Positions 17,544 to 26,005 are shown, counted from the first letter of the stretch. The stretch is 35,388 nucleotides of DNA from WJMD01 sp964596015 (GCA_964596015.1 CAZQSB010000026.1:1-35388), one strand, 5' to 3'. Made by a program: numbers and translations. The notes: generated by a model not told the origin, from the sequence alone.

Positions 17544-17573
17544 GGGGCGCCCCGTCCCTCAGGGACGCGCCCC
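17544..17573. repeat. Bulged GC-rich hairpin between PorV-family and porin genes
   Basis: GGGGCGC pairs with GCGCCCC and GTCCC with GGGAC around a TCA loop, with a CCC bulge on one side. It occupies most of the 59-bp spacer and lies just before the porin ribosome site. There is no T-run. An intercistronic stem of this strength may protect or process the mRNA. Confidence 0.45.
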
Positions 17574-17583
17574 GACGGCGTCA

Positions 17584-18459
17584 TCACCACGCAAAGGTCG
17601 CCGACAGCCGGTAGAGACTGCCGATCCTGCGCTCGGACAGGAGGGCCACGTCGAGCCTCAGGTAGTCCGCCTTGATCCCGAGCCCCGCCGTGATCCTGTC
17701 TCTGTTCATGCCCGCTCGGAGAGCGAAGACGTCGTAGAACCAGATCTCCGTCCCGATGTTCAGGCTCGTATCGCTCTCGTAGTACGAGGGAACCTCGCTG
17801 GGGACGCGCCACTCCGCGGTCATGAGCATGACCTCGCGGAAGAGATAGCTCGCCCCGAGACGGAGCTCGCCCGTCACCTTGTCTGTCTGCTCCGTCGTGT
17901 CGAGAAGCTGAAGCTCCGGCTCCCCGATGTTCCGGTAGGTCGCGGCGTAGGTCCATTGGCCGCTGTGATACAGGAGGCCGACGTCCCCGGAGTAGGCGTC
18001 GTCGCCGCCTCCCGCGTAGGCCGGGTCGTCGTAGTACTCGTAGCCGGGCGCGTCGACCGAGAACCGCTTGACCGACGCCCCCACGCGCAGCCCCTCGAGA
18101 AGGAGCCGCTGTCCGTATCCGAGAACGATGGTGTCCTCGTTATAGAGGTCGGTGGCGCCCGTCCTCATCCACCCGGCGGCGAGCCCGCGGCATCCGCTGC
18201 CCCAGCCCGCCATCGCCGCGTCCTCCGAGAGGCCGTCGACGCCGTAGACGCTCGTCCTCATGCCGAAGACCTGGACGCCGTCGATGTCGGCCAGCCCCGC
18301 CGGGTTCCAGTGGAGCGCCGTCACGTCGTCGGCGACCGCGACGAACGCGCCGCCCATGCCCATCGCGCGAGCGCCCATCTCGACCTCGAGGAAGTTGGCC
18401 GACGCCGGCGCGGCCGCCAGGAGGACCGACGCGACAAGGAGTACGATGCTCCGCTTCAT
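17584..18459 (-). CDS. PorV/PorQ-family outer-membrane protein
   Basis: 291 residues from ATG 18459, with AGGA eight bases upstream and only 15 bp after the giant protein gene. A signal peptide (MKRSIVLLVASVLLAAAPASA) is followed by GARAMGMGGAFVAVADDVTALHWNPAGLA, the diagnostic N-terminal motif of the FadL-like PorV/UPF0164 family. Beta-strands continue to a terminal FAW. In Bacteroidetes, PorV shuttles type IX secretion (T9SS) cargo that carries C-terminal signal domains. PorV-like paralogues are widespread in other FCB phyla, where their role is less clear. Its tight linkage to a secreted protein with a FlgD-like C-terminal domain suggests it may help export or anchor that protein. Confidence 0.85.
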   Translation of the reverse strand: MKRSIVLLVASVLLAAAPASANFLEVEMGARAMGMGGAFVAVADDVTALHWNPAGLADIDGVQVFGMRTSVYGVDGLSEDAAMAGWGSGCRGLAAGWMRTGATDLYNEDTIVLGYGQRLLLEGLRVGASVKRFSVDAPGYEYYDDPAYAGGGDDAYSGDVGLLYHSGQWTYAATYRNIGEPELQLLDTTEQTDKVTGELRLGASYLFREVMLMTAEWRVPSEVPSYYESDTSLNIGTEIWFYDVFALRAGMNRDRITAGLGIKADYLRLDVALLSERRIGSLYRLSATFAW

Positions 18460-18474
18460 AATCGTCGTCCTTTG

Positions 18475-21400
18475 CTACTTGATGACCACAACCGGTCTGT
18501 TGACGCGCTCGAACGTGGGTTCGGTATCGAACCGCGCTTCCACGCGCATCACGTAGATGCCGTATGGCACGACCTCGCCGTTCTCGTCGGTGCCGTCCCA
18601 GACGACCTGCGCCGGGGTGCGGCCCGTGTACTCGGTCGCCTGCTGGAAAACGAGACGACGCACGAGCCTGCCGGCGAGGTCGTAGAACTCGATGTTCACG
18701 TAGTCCGCCTCGCGACCGAGGAAGAAGCTCACGACCGTCTCGTCGTAGAGCCCGTCGCCGTTCGGCGAGAACGGATTGGGCTCGGTGAGCACACCGGAGA
18801 GGCCCTCGGCGTCGCCGACGTCCAGCGCCTCCCAGTAGAACACGCCGTAGAGCCCGAGCCCCCGGACGCTGCTTGTCACCGTATTGCTCACCGGGCTCGC
18901 GCCCCCGCCGACGAGGATCCACCGCTCGGTGTCCGGCATCCACGAGAAGACGCCGAAGTCGCTCTCGTCCAGCCCGCCGACCTCGTAGTCGGGGTAGTGG
19001 AGCGTCAGCGTCGGCTGACCGGTGATGTTCACGGGGTTCCCCTGGCCGTACGTGGCGCTGATGGTCCGCGCCACCCCGGCGAACTCCATGTCGTCGCGGA
19101 TGTTCTCGAGGTCGATCTCCATCTCGGTGAGCGGCGCCAGCGTGAACTCGATGGTGTCGCCGCTCGAAGGCAGATGCGAACCGTCGACCGCGAGCACGGT
19201 CCCGTCGGCGAAGACCAGCTCGCGCTCCTCGGCGGAGGTGAGCGTGTCGGAAAGCGTGAGCGTCTGCGAGTCGGCCCACGGTTCGGGAATGCCGAAGGTC
19301 AGGAGCGAGGTGCGGATGGAGTTCTCGTTGGCCGAGGCGTCCTTCGCGTAGACCCAGCCCTCGATGACGCGCGCGTCGCCGGTCTTGTTGAGCTCGACGA
19401 CGTCGGTGTCGGCGACGATGTCCTCGCGAGAGATGTCCGCCGCCCAGACGTCGCCGGCCAGATTGAACATGCCGACCGACTCGCGCAGCGCGGGTTGTCC
19501 GACCGGATACCAGTGGAATCTCGCCGCCTCGATCCCCGTGACGTCGCTCACGTCCGTCGAGATGACCGCCGGCGCGCCGTCCAGCGCGAGCCAGGGTATG
19601 TGCGCCAGCTCCGGGTCCGAGGGGAACGGCGAGATGATGGGAGGCGACGTGTCGACAGCGAAGCTCGCCTCGACGACGCACGCGACCATGTTGTTCTCGA
19701 AGCGCGCCTCGGCCTCCTCGGTGGTGTAGTCCAGCATCTCCTCCTGCGTGCGGCCGGGCTCGTGTCCCTGTCCGGCCGACGTCACGAGGTCCATGATGTT
19801 GGCGTCGCGATCGCGGTTCGCCTCGCTGTCCCTGCCGCCGCCGATCTGCCACTCGCTGGTGTTTCCGTTGACCCAGCGGATGCCGCCCAGGTTCTGGTCG
19901 TTCGAGTCGCCGTCGTGCGACGCGATCGTCACGATGATGTCCCAGAAGGCGACGTTCGAGTAGTCGACCCCGAGGTCTCCCCCGAAGAGGTCGGCGTTGA
20001 CCCGGATGTCGATGTAGTCCTCTGCGTAGTTGTTGCACATCGCGATGTCGCTGTCGTTCTTGAAGAGCGTCCAGCTCGCCTGCGAGTTGGAGCCGTTCGA
20101 CTCAATGAACCACTTGCCCCAGCCCTCGACGGCGATGCCGTAATCCCACGCGTCGACGCCGGCGATGTCCATGTAGCGGTTCGGGAAACCGCCCGTCGCG
20201 CCCTGCCCCTCGATAGCGTCGATGTAGATGTCGATCTTCTGGAGGTTCAGGTCGGTTCTGAACTCGCTGTCGCAGGTCTGCTCGCTCGGCTGAGGTGCGC
20301 CCCAGTCGGCGGTCCCGGGATCCTGATGGTTCACGAGTTCGTCGATATACACGCGGAACACGAGCATGTCCCCGTCGACGAATATCTCGACCTCCGTCAG
20401 GTCGAACGAGCCCGGGAAGAAGACGAGATTCGTGGGGTAGAAGTAGTAGAGCCCGTCGATGGGGCTTCCGTTCGCGGTCGTCTGGTTCGGCCCGTGGTCG
20501 TCGCCCAGCGAGTCGACGAAGGAGCGAAGCGGCACCGGGGGATTGTCGACCTCGATGTCGATGGCCAGAGACGACTCGAAGATGTTGAGCGAGTCTCTGG
20601 CGGTCACGACGACGGTCTGCTCGCCACCGGACGCTCCGGAGCCGACCTCCTCGGCCGTCGTGTAGACGCCGTCCCCGGCTCCCTGATCGGGCACGGCGCC
20701 GTCGTCGTACATACGCGTCAGCTCGTCGCCTCCGACCGGGGTGAGGTCGAGGAAGACATCGCCGATGCCGCCGCCCATGTCGGCGACATCGACCGTGTAG
20801 GTGACGAGCTCGCCCGGTTCGGCGACCGGCGGGTCGGCCTCGCCGCCCGAGAGCGCCGGCGCCAGTCCCTCGGCGCGGACGACGTAGGTCGCGTAGTTCG
20901 AGAGCGTGACCGGCGTGGTCGCGGTCTCCCACCACTCGCCGGTGTCGGGGATCATGTCGTGGGTATCGTCGTCGGGAACCGAGTCGAGCGCGGTCCGTTT
21001 CTCCTGGTCCTCCTGCATCGTGTAAGCCTGCACCCTGACGGTGTCGCCCACGTCGGCCTCGATGATGGACAACGGGATGCGAAGGATGGCCTGATCGGCG
21101 GTCTTTGTCTGAAGACCCAGGGCGACCGCGTTCACGCCCTCGGCGAAACCGATGCGCCACTCCTCCTCCACGAAGTCGTAATGCTCCCACTGCTCGTTCC
21201 ACCGCCTGAGGTCGCCGTAGTCGTTGGCGGCGTACTTGTACGTGTAGCAGTAGTCGGGAAGGAGCCCGTGTCCGTAGTTCACGGGGAAGCCGAAGGGATC
21301 GGTCGTTCCGCCTCCGGACGTCCCGCTGGTCTCAATGAGAAGCCCGATGTGAATGCCCGTCCAGTCGGAGGTGAAGTCGAGCGTCACGACCAGCGTGTCG

Positions 21401-23799
21401 CCCTCGTTCGCCGAGCGCATGACCGTGAGGTCGACGCCCGGCAGGGTGTTGTGATCGGGATCGGACTCGGGCGCGGTCTCGCTGACGGCGATGATCGTCG
21501 CGTCGACCGGAACGTAGAGTCTCTGGACGGGCAGGCTCGCCGTCGTCCCGGTGACCTCGGCGACACCGTAGGAGCTTCCGGCCGTGACCGCGGACGTGGC
21601 AGAGCCTTCCGCGTCGGTGGTGATGGGGCTTTCGAGCGACGTCAGGATCCCCGCGGGCTCAGCGGTCAGAGTGATCTCGAGCCCGGACTGCGCGACCGCG
21701 TTGCCCCAATCGTCAACGACCTGCGCCGTGATGGTCCCTGAGTCGCCCGCGCGGAGGGCCGGCGGGTCGAGGTCCGTCATGACGAGCGCGGCGTCCCCGG
21801 GCTCGATGACGATCATGAGCGTGTCGACGTCGACGGCGGTGAGCCCGGACGCCGGGTCGATGCTGGCGCTGACGTAGGTCGTCCCCGCCGTGGTGCTCGA
21901 GAAATCAACCTCGAACGCGCCGTTCGGGTCGGTCTCCGGCGCCGAGACCGTGAACTGGCCGCCGACGCCGCTCGTGAACAGGCTCGCCCGCACCCCTCCT
22001 ATGGGAGCGTCGTTGCCGGCCGCGTCCTCGAGCTGCCCGGTGATCCGCGCGGTCTCCGTCCCGCCCGCGGCGATGGTGGTCACGTCGGCCGAGAGCGCGA
22101 GCCTCGTGGGCGCCGCCGGGTCGATGGCCACCTCCAGCACGCCCTGGACCGTGTCCCTCTGGGCCTCGAGGCGGATCACCTCCACCTCGTCGCCCGCGAC
22201 GAGGAACTGCGCCCGCGCGTCCTCGAACATGTCCTCCGTGATGTACCACGGCTCGTCCATGATGACGCCGTCGGGGTCGGCGACGACGATCTGGCCGTCG
22301 GGAGAATAGGCCGGGTCGAGCTTCGTCGCGTCGAGAAGGATGCTGTCCATCGCGGCGGCGTCCCAGTAGGCGACGCGGCCCTCGTCGTCGCGAGGCTGGA
22401 TCCAGGCCTCTGCGAAGTAGTAGACCGTGTCCGCGGGAAGGCTCACCGTCGTCCGGACGCCCTGGATGGTCGTCCCGGCCGAGTCGACGAAGGCGTACTG
22501 CGTCGCCTCGACCACGTTCAGCACGAGCTGTCCCGTGTCCTCGGTGCTCTCGTCGGCGACCGTCACGGTGGCCACGGCTTCGACGTAGCCCTTTGCCGTC
22601 GCCTCGACACGGTACGTGCCGTCGACCACGATGCTGATCTCGAAGGGACCCGAGCCGTTCTCCACGACCTGCGGACCGTCGCCGCCGATGTCGCCGGTCG
22701 CGACATCGTACGCGGTCACGGTGACGTCCTCGAGCGGACCGCCGACGGCGGAGACCGAACCGATGATCCTGCCGTCCACCCTCGTCAGGGTGAAGTCGAC
22801 GTTCTCCGTCGTATCCTCGTTCGCGACCGCGACGCCCGTGATGGTCGAATCCAGATAACCCTCGGCGAAGGTCATGACGTCGTACGTGCCGTCGGCGAGC
22901 GTCGGGATGAGATAGTCGCCGCCGCCGGGCGCGGTGTCGTCGCTTCCGACGACGGTTCCGCCCTGTATGGCGCTCACCGTGACCACCGTCGTCGTGTCGG
23001 ACGGCTCGTCCAGCGTCACAAGCCCTGAGATGGCCCCGCTCGGCGGATAGCCCTCGTCCGGCACGCCGTCGCCGTTGGCGTCGACCACGATCTCCACGGC
23101 CCGGTCGGCCGTGATGAGCGCGTTCCACGCCGTGGCGCCGTTGGTCTCGATGCCGGAGGACGAGGTCGGCATGAGGTCGTAGGGACCCGAGCCGTCGCCG
23201 CCGACGACCGCCGCGATGAACTGGAGGGTCGTGCCCGACGGAACCTGGCCGTCCCCGAGCCCGAAGAGCGCGTTCCACGAAAAACGGGCCTCGATGTGCT
23301 TGAGGCCCGGGTTGCACTGCGAATAGAACTCCTCGACCGGCGACGTGCTTGTCGGGTCGGAGCAGTACATGGCGTCGAACGTGACCGGCAGGTTCCATCC
23401 GCCCATCACGATCTCGGCGCCGAAGCCCTCGAACTGGAGCTGCCGCCCGTAGAAATCGGCGTCGACGAAGCTCGTCGCTCCTGTCACGCCGTTCTGCCAG
23501 TCGCTGTCGATGAAGAGGAGGTAGCCGTTCCCGTACCCGCCCGGACCGTTCACCGTCTTGATGCCGACGTAGAGGCTGTCGGCGGTCCACGTCACCCAGA
23601 GGTTGTCGAGGTCGCCGTCGGACGGGTAGTACCGGCAGTCGTCGTTCGGATCGTCGAAGACCAGCTCGTCGGCCTCCCACTCCCCAGCGTCGATCCGGAC
23701 CCGCCCGTTGACGTTCGGGCTGTTGTACGTCTTCGAGGTCGCTGTGCCGAGGGCCACCAGGAGGGCCAGAAGCACCACGACGGGCAACGTGCGTCTCAT
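18475..23799 (-). CDS. Giant secreted multidomain protein with alpha-glucan-type modules and FlgD-like C-terminal domain
   Basis: 1774 residues from ATG 23799, behind a good promoter. After a signal peptide (1-20) there is a DOMON/CBM9-like domain (about 25-235: GEWEADELVFDD, WTADSLYVGIKT). Carboxypeptidase-regulatory-like repeats follow (about 250-440), then Ig/Big_1-like sandwiches (about 590-780). A second DOMON-like module (about 785-945; YKYAANDYGDLRRWNEQWE, ALDSVPDDD) resembles accessory regions of secreted amylases. A choice-of-anchor-type sandwich (about 975-1075) precedes a Glucodextran_C-like domain (about 1092-1355; LGDDHGPNQTT, YYFYPTNLVFFPGSFDLTEVEIF). The end (about 1668-1774) is a FlgD-like domain (PNPFSPNGDGLYDE...VVWDGTDENGEVVPYGIYVMRVE). 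No catalytic motif was recognised. It is probably a surface glucan-binding or scaffold protein. Confidence 0.88.
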   Translation of the reverse strand: MRRTLPVVVLLALLVALGTATSKTYNSPNVNGRVRIDAGEWEADELVFDDPNDDCRYYPSDGDLDNLWVTWTADSLYVGIKTVNGPGGYGNGYLLFIDSDWQNGVTGATSFVDADFYGRQLQFEGFGAEIVMGGWNLPVTFDAMYCSDPTSTSPVEEFYSQCNPGLKHIEARFSWNALFGLGDGQVPSGTTLQFIAAVVGGDGSGPYDLMPTSSSGIETNGATAWNALITADRAVEIVVDANGDGVPDEGYPPSGAISGLVTLDEPSDTTTVVTVSAIQGGTVVGSDDTAPGGGDYLIPTLADGTYDVMTFAEGYLDSTITGVAVANEDTTENVDFTLTRVDGRIIGSVSAVGGPLEDVTVTAYDVATGDIGGDGPQVVENGSGPFEISIVVDGTYRVEATAKGYVEAVATVTVADESTEDTGQLVLNVVEATQYAFVDSAGTTIQGVRTTVSLPADTVYYFAEAWIQPRDDEGRVAYWDAAAMDSILLDATKLDPAYSPDGQIVVADPDGVIMDEPWYITEDMFEDARAQFLVAGDEVEVIRLEAQRDTVQGVLEVAIDPAAPTRLALSADVTTIAAGGTETARITGQLEDAAGNDAPIGGVRASLFTSGVGGQFTVSAPETDPNGAFEVDFSSTTAGTTYVSASIDPASGLTAVDVDTLMIVIEPGDAALVMTDLDPPALRAGDSGTITAQVVDDWGNAVAQSGLEITLTAEPAGILTSLESPITTDAEGSATSAVTAGSSYGVAEVTGTTASLPVQRLYVPVDATIIAVSETAPESDPDHNTLPGVDLTVMRSANEGDTLVVTLDFTSDWTGIHIGLLIETSGTSGGGTTDPFGFPVNYGHGLLPDYCYTYKYAANDYGDLRRWNEQWEHYDFVEEEWRIGFAEGVNAVALGLQTKTADQAILRIPLSIIEADVGDTVRVQAYTMQEDQEKRTALDSVPDDDTHDMIPDTGEWWETATTPVTLSNYATYVVRAEGLAPALSGGEADPPVAEPGELVTYTVDVADMGGGIGDVFLDLTPVGGDELTRMYDDGAVPDQGAGDGVYTTAEEVGSGASGGEQTVVVTARDSLNIFESSLAIDIEVDNPPVPLRSFVDSLGDDHGPNQTTANGSPIDGLYYFYPTNLVFFPGSFDLTEVEIFVDGDMLVFRVYIDELVNHQDPGTADWGAPQPSEQTCDSEFRTDLNLQKIDIYIDAIEGQGATGGFPNRYMDIAGVDAWDYGIAVEGWGKWFIESNGSNSQASWTLFKNDSDIAMCNNYAEDYIDIRVNADLFGGDLGVDYSNVAFWDIIVTIASHDGDSNDQNLGGIRWVNGNTSEWQIGGGRDSEANRDRDANIMDLVTSAGQGHEPGRTQEEMLDYTTEEAEARFENNMVACVVEASFAVDTSPPIISPFPSDPELAHIPWLALDGAPAVISTDVSDVTGIEAARFHWYPVGQPALRESVGMFNLAGDVWAADISREDIVADTDVVELNKTGDARVIEGWVYAKDASANENSIRTSLLTFGIPEPWADSQTLTLSDTLTSAEERELVFADGTVLAVDGSHLPSSGDTIEFTLAPLTEMEIDLENIRDDMEFAGVARTISATYGQGNPVNITGQPTLTLHYPDYEVGGLDESDFGVFSWMPDTERWILVGGGASPVSNTVTSSVRGLGLYGVFYWEALDVGDAEGLSGVLTEPNPFSPNGDGLYDETVVSFFLGREADYVNIEFYDLAGRLVRRLVFQQATEYTGRTPAQVVWDGTDENGEVVPYGIYVMRVEARFDTEPTFERVNRPVVVIK

Positions 23800-23927
23800 A
23801 AGCTGATCCCCTGAAGCGCCGCGCCGGGGCGCGGTCGGGCCATATCGCCGTCACAAGGGTAGACGCGCCTGTTCGGCCGGACGGGCCGTCGGAGCGTTCT
23901 CACCCTGATCGCGTACGTGTAAGGATG

Positions 23928-23956
23928 AAGCTAGCAGAGCGTGGGAAAACCGTCAA
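23928..23956 (-). promoter_or_regulatory. Sigma70-type promoter for the glucan gene cluster
   Basis: Read on the minus strand: TTGACG (-35), a 17-base spacer, then TAGCTT (-10) preceded by TGC, an extended -10 element. Transcription would begin near 23921, leaving a leader of about 120 bases before the ATG at 23799. The remaining part of the 227-bp gap (23800-24026) shows nothing else I can support. Confidence 0.65.
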
Positions 23957-24026
23957 GCGCCTCGCCCGAGCGCAGCCGGAAGACGAAGCCGTTCTTCGCC
24001 TTACCCGGATGGGCCGGGACCGTCCG

Positions 24027-24836
24027 TCACGCCTTCCGTTCCTCTCTCACGTCCCTGACGGAGCTCCTCGTCCTCCCCTCAGCGTCCCTTCGCTCGGCGA
24101 TCCTGCCCACCAGCTCAGGCAGTATCGCGCCTGCGGCCCCAAGAAGCGTTGCGTCGATAAGAACGGAGAACGGCGTGTAGCCGGTGTTGACCTCGACGAC
24201 CGTGGCGCCGTTGTGTTTCGCGACGAGCGGGAGCGACGCCGCCGGGCGGACCACGGCCGACGTCCCGACCACGAGCATGGCGTCGCACGACTCGGCAGCC
24301 CTGCGTGAGGCCTCGAAGGCCTTGACGGGAAGCGGCTCCCCGAACCACACGACGTCCGGTCGGAGCAGCGCGCCGCAGGCCCGGCATCGGGGCGGGTTGT
24401 CTCGGAGGGGGACCTCATCGAAGTCGTTGACGGTGAGCTCCTTCGTGCACCGGACCCGCCAGATGTTGCCGTGGAGCTCTATCGGCTCGCCGCTCCCGGC
24501 TCTTCTGTGAAGGCCGTCCACGTTCTGCGTGATGAGCACGACATCCGGCAGGACGTCCTCGAGGTCGGCGATGGCGTGATGGGCGGGATTCGGCTCGGCG
24601 TCGGCGATGATCTGCCGCCGGTAGTCGTACCAGCTCCACACGAGCTCGGGGTCCCGGTCGAAGGCCTCCGCGGTCGCGAGGTCCTCGGCGCTGTAGTCGT
24701 TCCAGAGGCCGTCTCTGCCGCGGAACGTGGGGACGCCGCTCTCCTGAGAGACGCCCGCCCCGGTGAACACGACGAAGCGGTCTGCGCAGCTCAGTCTGTC
24801 GACGAGGTCATCTGTGATCCCGGTGGAGAGCTCCAT
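24027..24836 (-). CDS. cobB: Class III sirtuin, NAD-dependent lysine deacylase (SIRT5/CobB type)
   Basis: 269 residues from ATG 24836, with GGGAGG seven bases upstream; the longer frame to 24902 is not supported. Rossmann and NAD motifs are intact: GAGVS (26-30), PTFRG (36-40), TQNVDGLH (103-110), catalytic H122 in LHGN, and GTSAVV (191-196). The segment WYDYRRQ carries Y70 and R73, the Tyr-x-x-Arg pair that binds the carboxylate of succinyl- and malonyl-lysine in SIRT5 and CobB. Desuccinylase/demalonylase activity is therefore expected beside deacetylation. The zinc region has only three of the four usual cysteines (C130, C151, C154). It is the last gene of a three-gene run with a polyferredoxin and a CXXC protein; the functional link is unknown. 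Confidence 0.93.
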   Translation of the reverse strand: MELSTGITDDLVDRLSCADRFVVFTGAGVSQESGVPTFRGRDGLWNDYSAEDLATAEAFDRDPELVWSWYDYRRQIIADAEPNPAHHAIADLEDVLPDVVLITQNVDGLHRRAGSGEPIELHGNIWRVRCTKELTVNDFDEVPLRDNPPRCRACGALLRPDVVWFGEPLPVKAFEASRRAAESCDAMLVVGTSAVVRPAASLPLVAKHNGATVVEVNTGYTPFSVLIDATLLGAAGAILPELVGRIAERRDAEGRTRSSVRDVREERKA

Positions 24837-24909
24837 GGACACATCCCTCCCTTCGGGGATGGCCGGGGGGCGTCGGGAGCAGCGGGGATCCAACGACCTC
24901 ACGGGTCGT

Positions 24910-25827
24910 TCACGCTCGGTCGGATCCGGTCGCGGTCGTGAGGTCGTCCTCGGTGCTTCGGGCTCTTCCCGAGCCCCAGTTGTGGTCTCGCCTGAAGCGC
25001 ATGCTCCAGCGCGGAGAGCCGACGTACGTGCATTCCATGCAGCGGATGCAGTCGACGCTGTCGATCTGCTCGGGGACCTTGAGGTCCATGGGGCAGCTCG
25101 CCGAGCAGTGCTTGCACGTCACGCAGTTCTCGTAGTCCGATCCGCGGGCCACGGCGATCCTGCAGCTGTCCGTGTCGACGTTCAGCTGAAGCAGGCTCAC
25201 CTTGTTGAAGAGCCCGAAGATGGCTCCGAGCGGGCACATGAAGCGACAGAACGGGCGCTTCATCATCCCGAAGAGCAGAATGAACCCGGCCAGGATGCCG
25301 ATCTTGAGAGTGAACATCCAGGTCGAGAAGTCCATCCCGGCCGCGAAATCCGAGCCCCGGGACTGCCAACCCAGCCACGGCAGCCCCGCCTCCAGCGTGC
25401 CGGCCGGGCAGAGCTTGCAGAACCACGGTTCCCACGTCCACCAGGCTATGAACCCGACCACGCCGAAGAGGAACACGTACTTCATGTGTCTGAGCCAGTC
25501 GGGGCCCTTGAACTTCGGGAGCCTGAGCTTGTAGACGAGCTCCTGGAACCACCCGAACGGGCACAGCCAGCCGCACGGCCATCTGCCGACGACGACGCCG
25601 ATGAGCCCGAGAACTCCAAGAAGGTAGAACGGCAGCGCGCGGATGATGATGAAGTGCTGCAGCGCCCCGATCGGGCAGGACCCCCACGCCAGCGGGCACG
25701 CGTAGCAGTTCAGGATCGGAACGCAGACGCCCTTCAGGGATCCCTGGTAGAAGCCGGCTCTCGGGATCGACGCGAAGTACGAGTTCGCGGTGAAGAACGC
25801 GACGAGCTGCACGATCCTCCGGTTCAC
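24910..25827 (-). CDS. NapH/MauN-like membrane polyferredoxin (4Fe-4S)
   Basis: 305 residues from GTG 25827, with GAGGG nearby. GTG 25875 would overlap the previous gene and add a charged, non-membrane stretch. Membrane helices alternate with cysteine motifs: C41-x2-C44 and C51, CGWLCP (85-90), CKLCP (137-141) and CRFMCP (194-199). The CxxxCP-type motifs are the signature of NapH-like electron-transfer proteins. A ferredoxin site follows, CVTCKHCSASCP (235-246). A second site, CIRCMECT (260-267), lacks its fourth cysteine. It probably passes electrons across or along the inner membrane. Partner and acceptor are not encoded here, except the small CXXC protein directly upstream. Confidence 0.88.
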   Translation of the reverse strand: MNRRIVQLVAFFTANSYFASIPRAGFYQGSLKGVCVPILNCYACPLAWGSCPIGALQHFIIIRALPFYLLGVLGLIGVVVGRWPCGWLCPFGWFQELVYKLRLPKFKGPDWLRHMKYVFLFGVVGFIAWWTWEPWFCKLCPAGTLEAGLPWLGWQSRGSDFAAGMDFSTWMFTLKIGILAGFILLFGMMKRPFCRFMCPLGAIFGLFNKVSLLQLNVDTDSCRIAVARGSDYENCVTCKHCSASCPMDLKVPEQIDSVDCIRCMECTYVGSPRWSMRFRRDHNWGSGRARSTEDDLTTATGSDRA

Positions 25828-25864
25828 TCCCGCCCTCGCCTTCCCGTCGTCAGGTCTGTCCCTG

Positions 25865-26005
25865 TCAGGCAACACCGATGCAGGTCAGACAGATCGTCAC
25901 CCCGTTCGAGATTGTCTCGAGGAAATCGCCCGCGGCGATGCCGTACCAGATGGCGAGCGCGAACAGGACTATGAGCGCCGTGAAGACGAACTTGCGCAAG
26001 GTCAC
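25865..26005 (-). CDS. Small CXXC membrane protein, CD1871A-like family
   Basis: 46 residues if started at GTG 26005; TTG at 25999 (giving MRKFVFTALIVLF) is an equally plausible start, and neither has a strong ribosome site. The frame extends to ATG 26122, but that lies upstream of the promoter at 26071-26100, so the long form should not be made from it. One membrane helix (FVFTALIVLFALAIWYGIAAG) is followed by the C-terminal ICLTCIGVA with C39-x2-C42. Length, single helix and terminal IC-x2-CIG motif match the CD1871A-type CXXC proteins found beside NapH-like ferredoxins. Its role is unknown; a thiol redox relay is plausible. Confidence 0.7.
   Translation of the reverse strand: MTLRKFVFTALIVLFALAIWYGIAAGDFLETISNGVTICLTCIGVA

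Noticed and set aside
17956..21741. A 1261-codon open frame on the plus strand opposite the giant secreted protein
   Set aside because: The translation is low-complexity Arg/Val/Asp/Glu-rich sequence without domains, lying exactly antisense to a clearly coding gene. In GC-rich DNA such antisense frames stay open by codon bias.
23957..24026. A terminator hairpin after the sirtuin gene
   Set aside because: The best pairing (around GACGAAG/CTTCGCC) contains a mismatch, is short and is not followed by a T-run.
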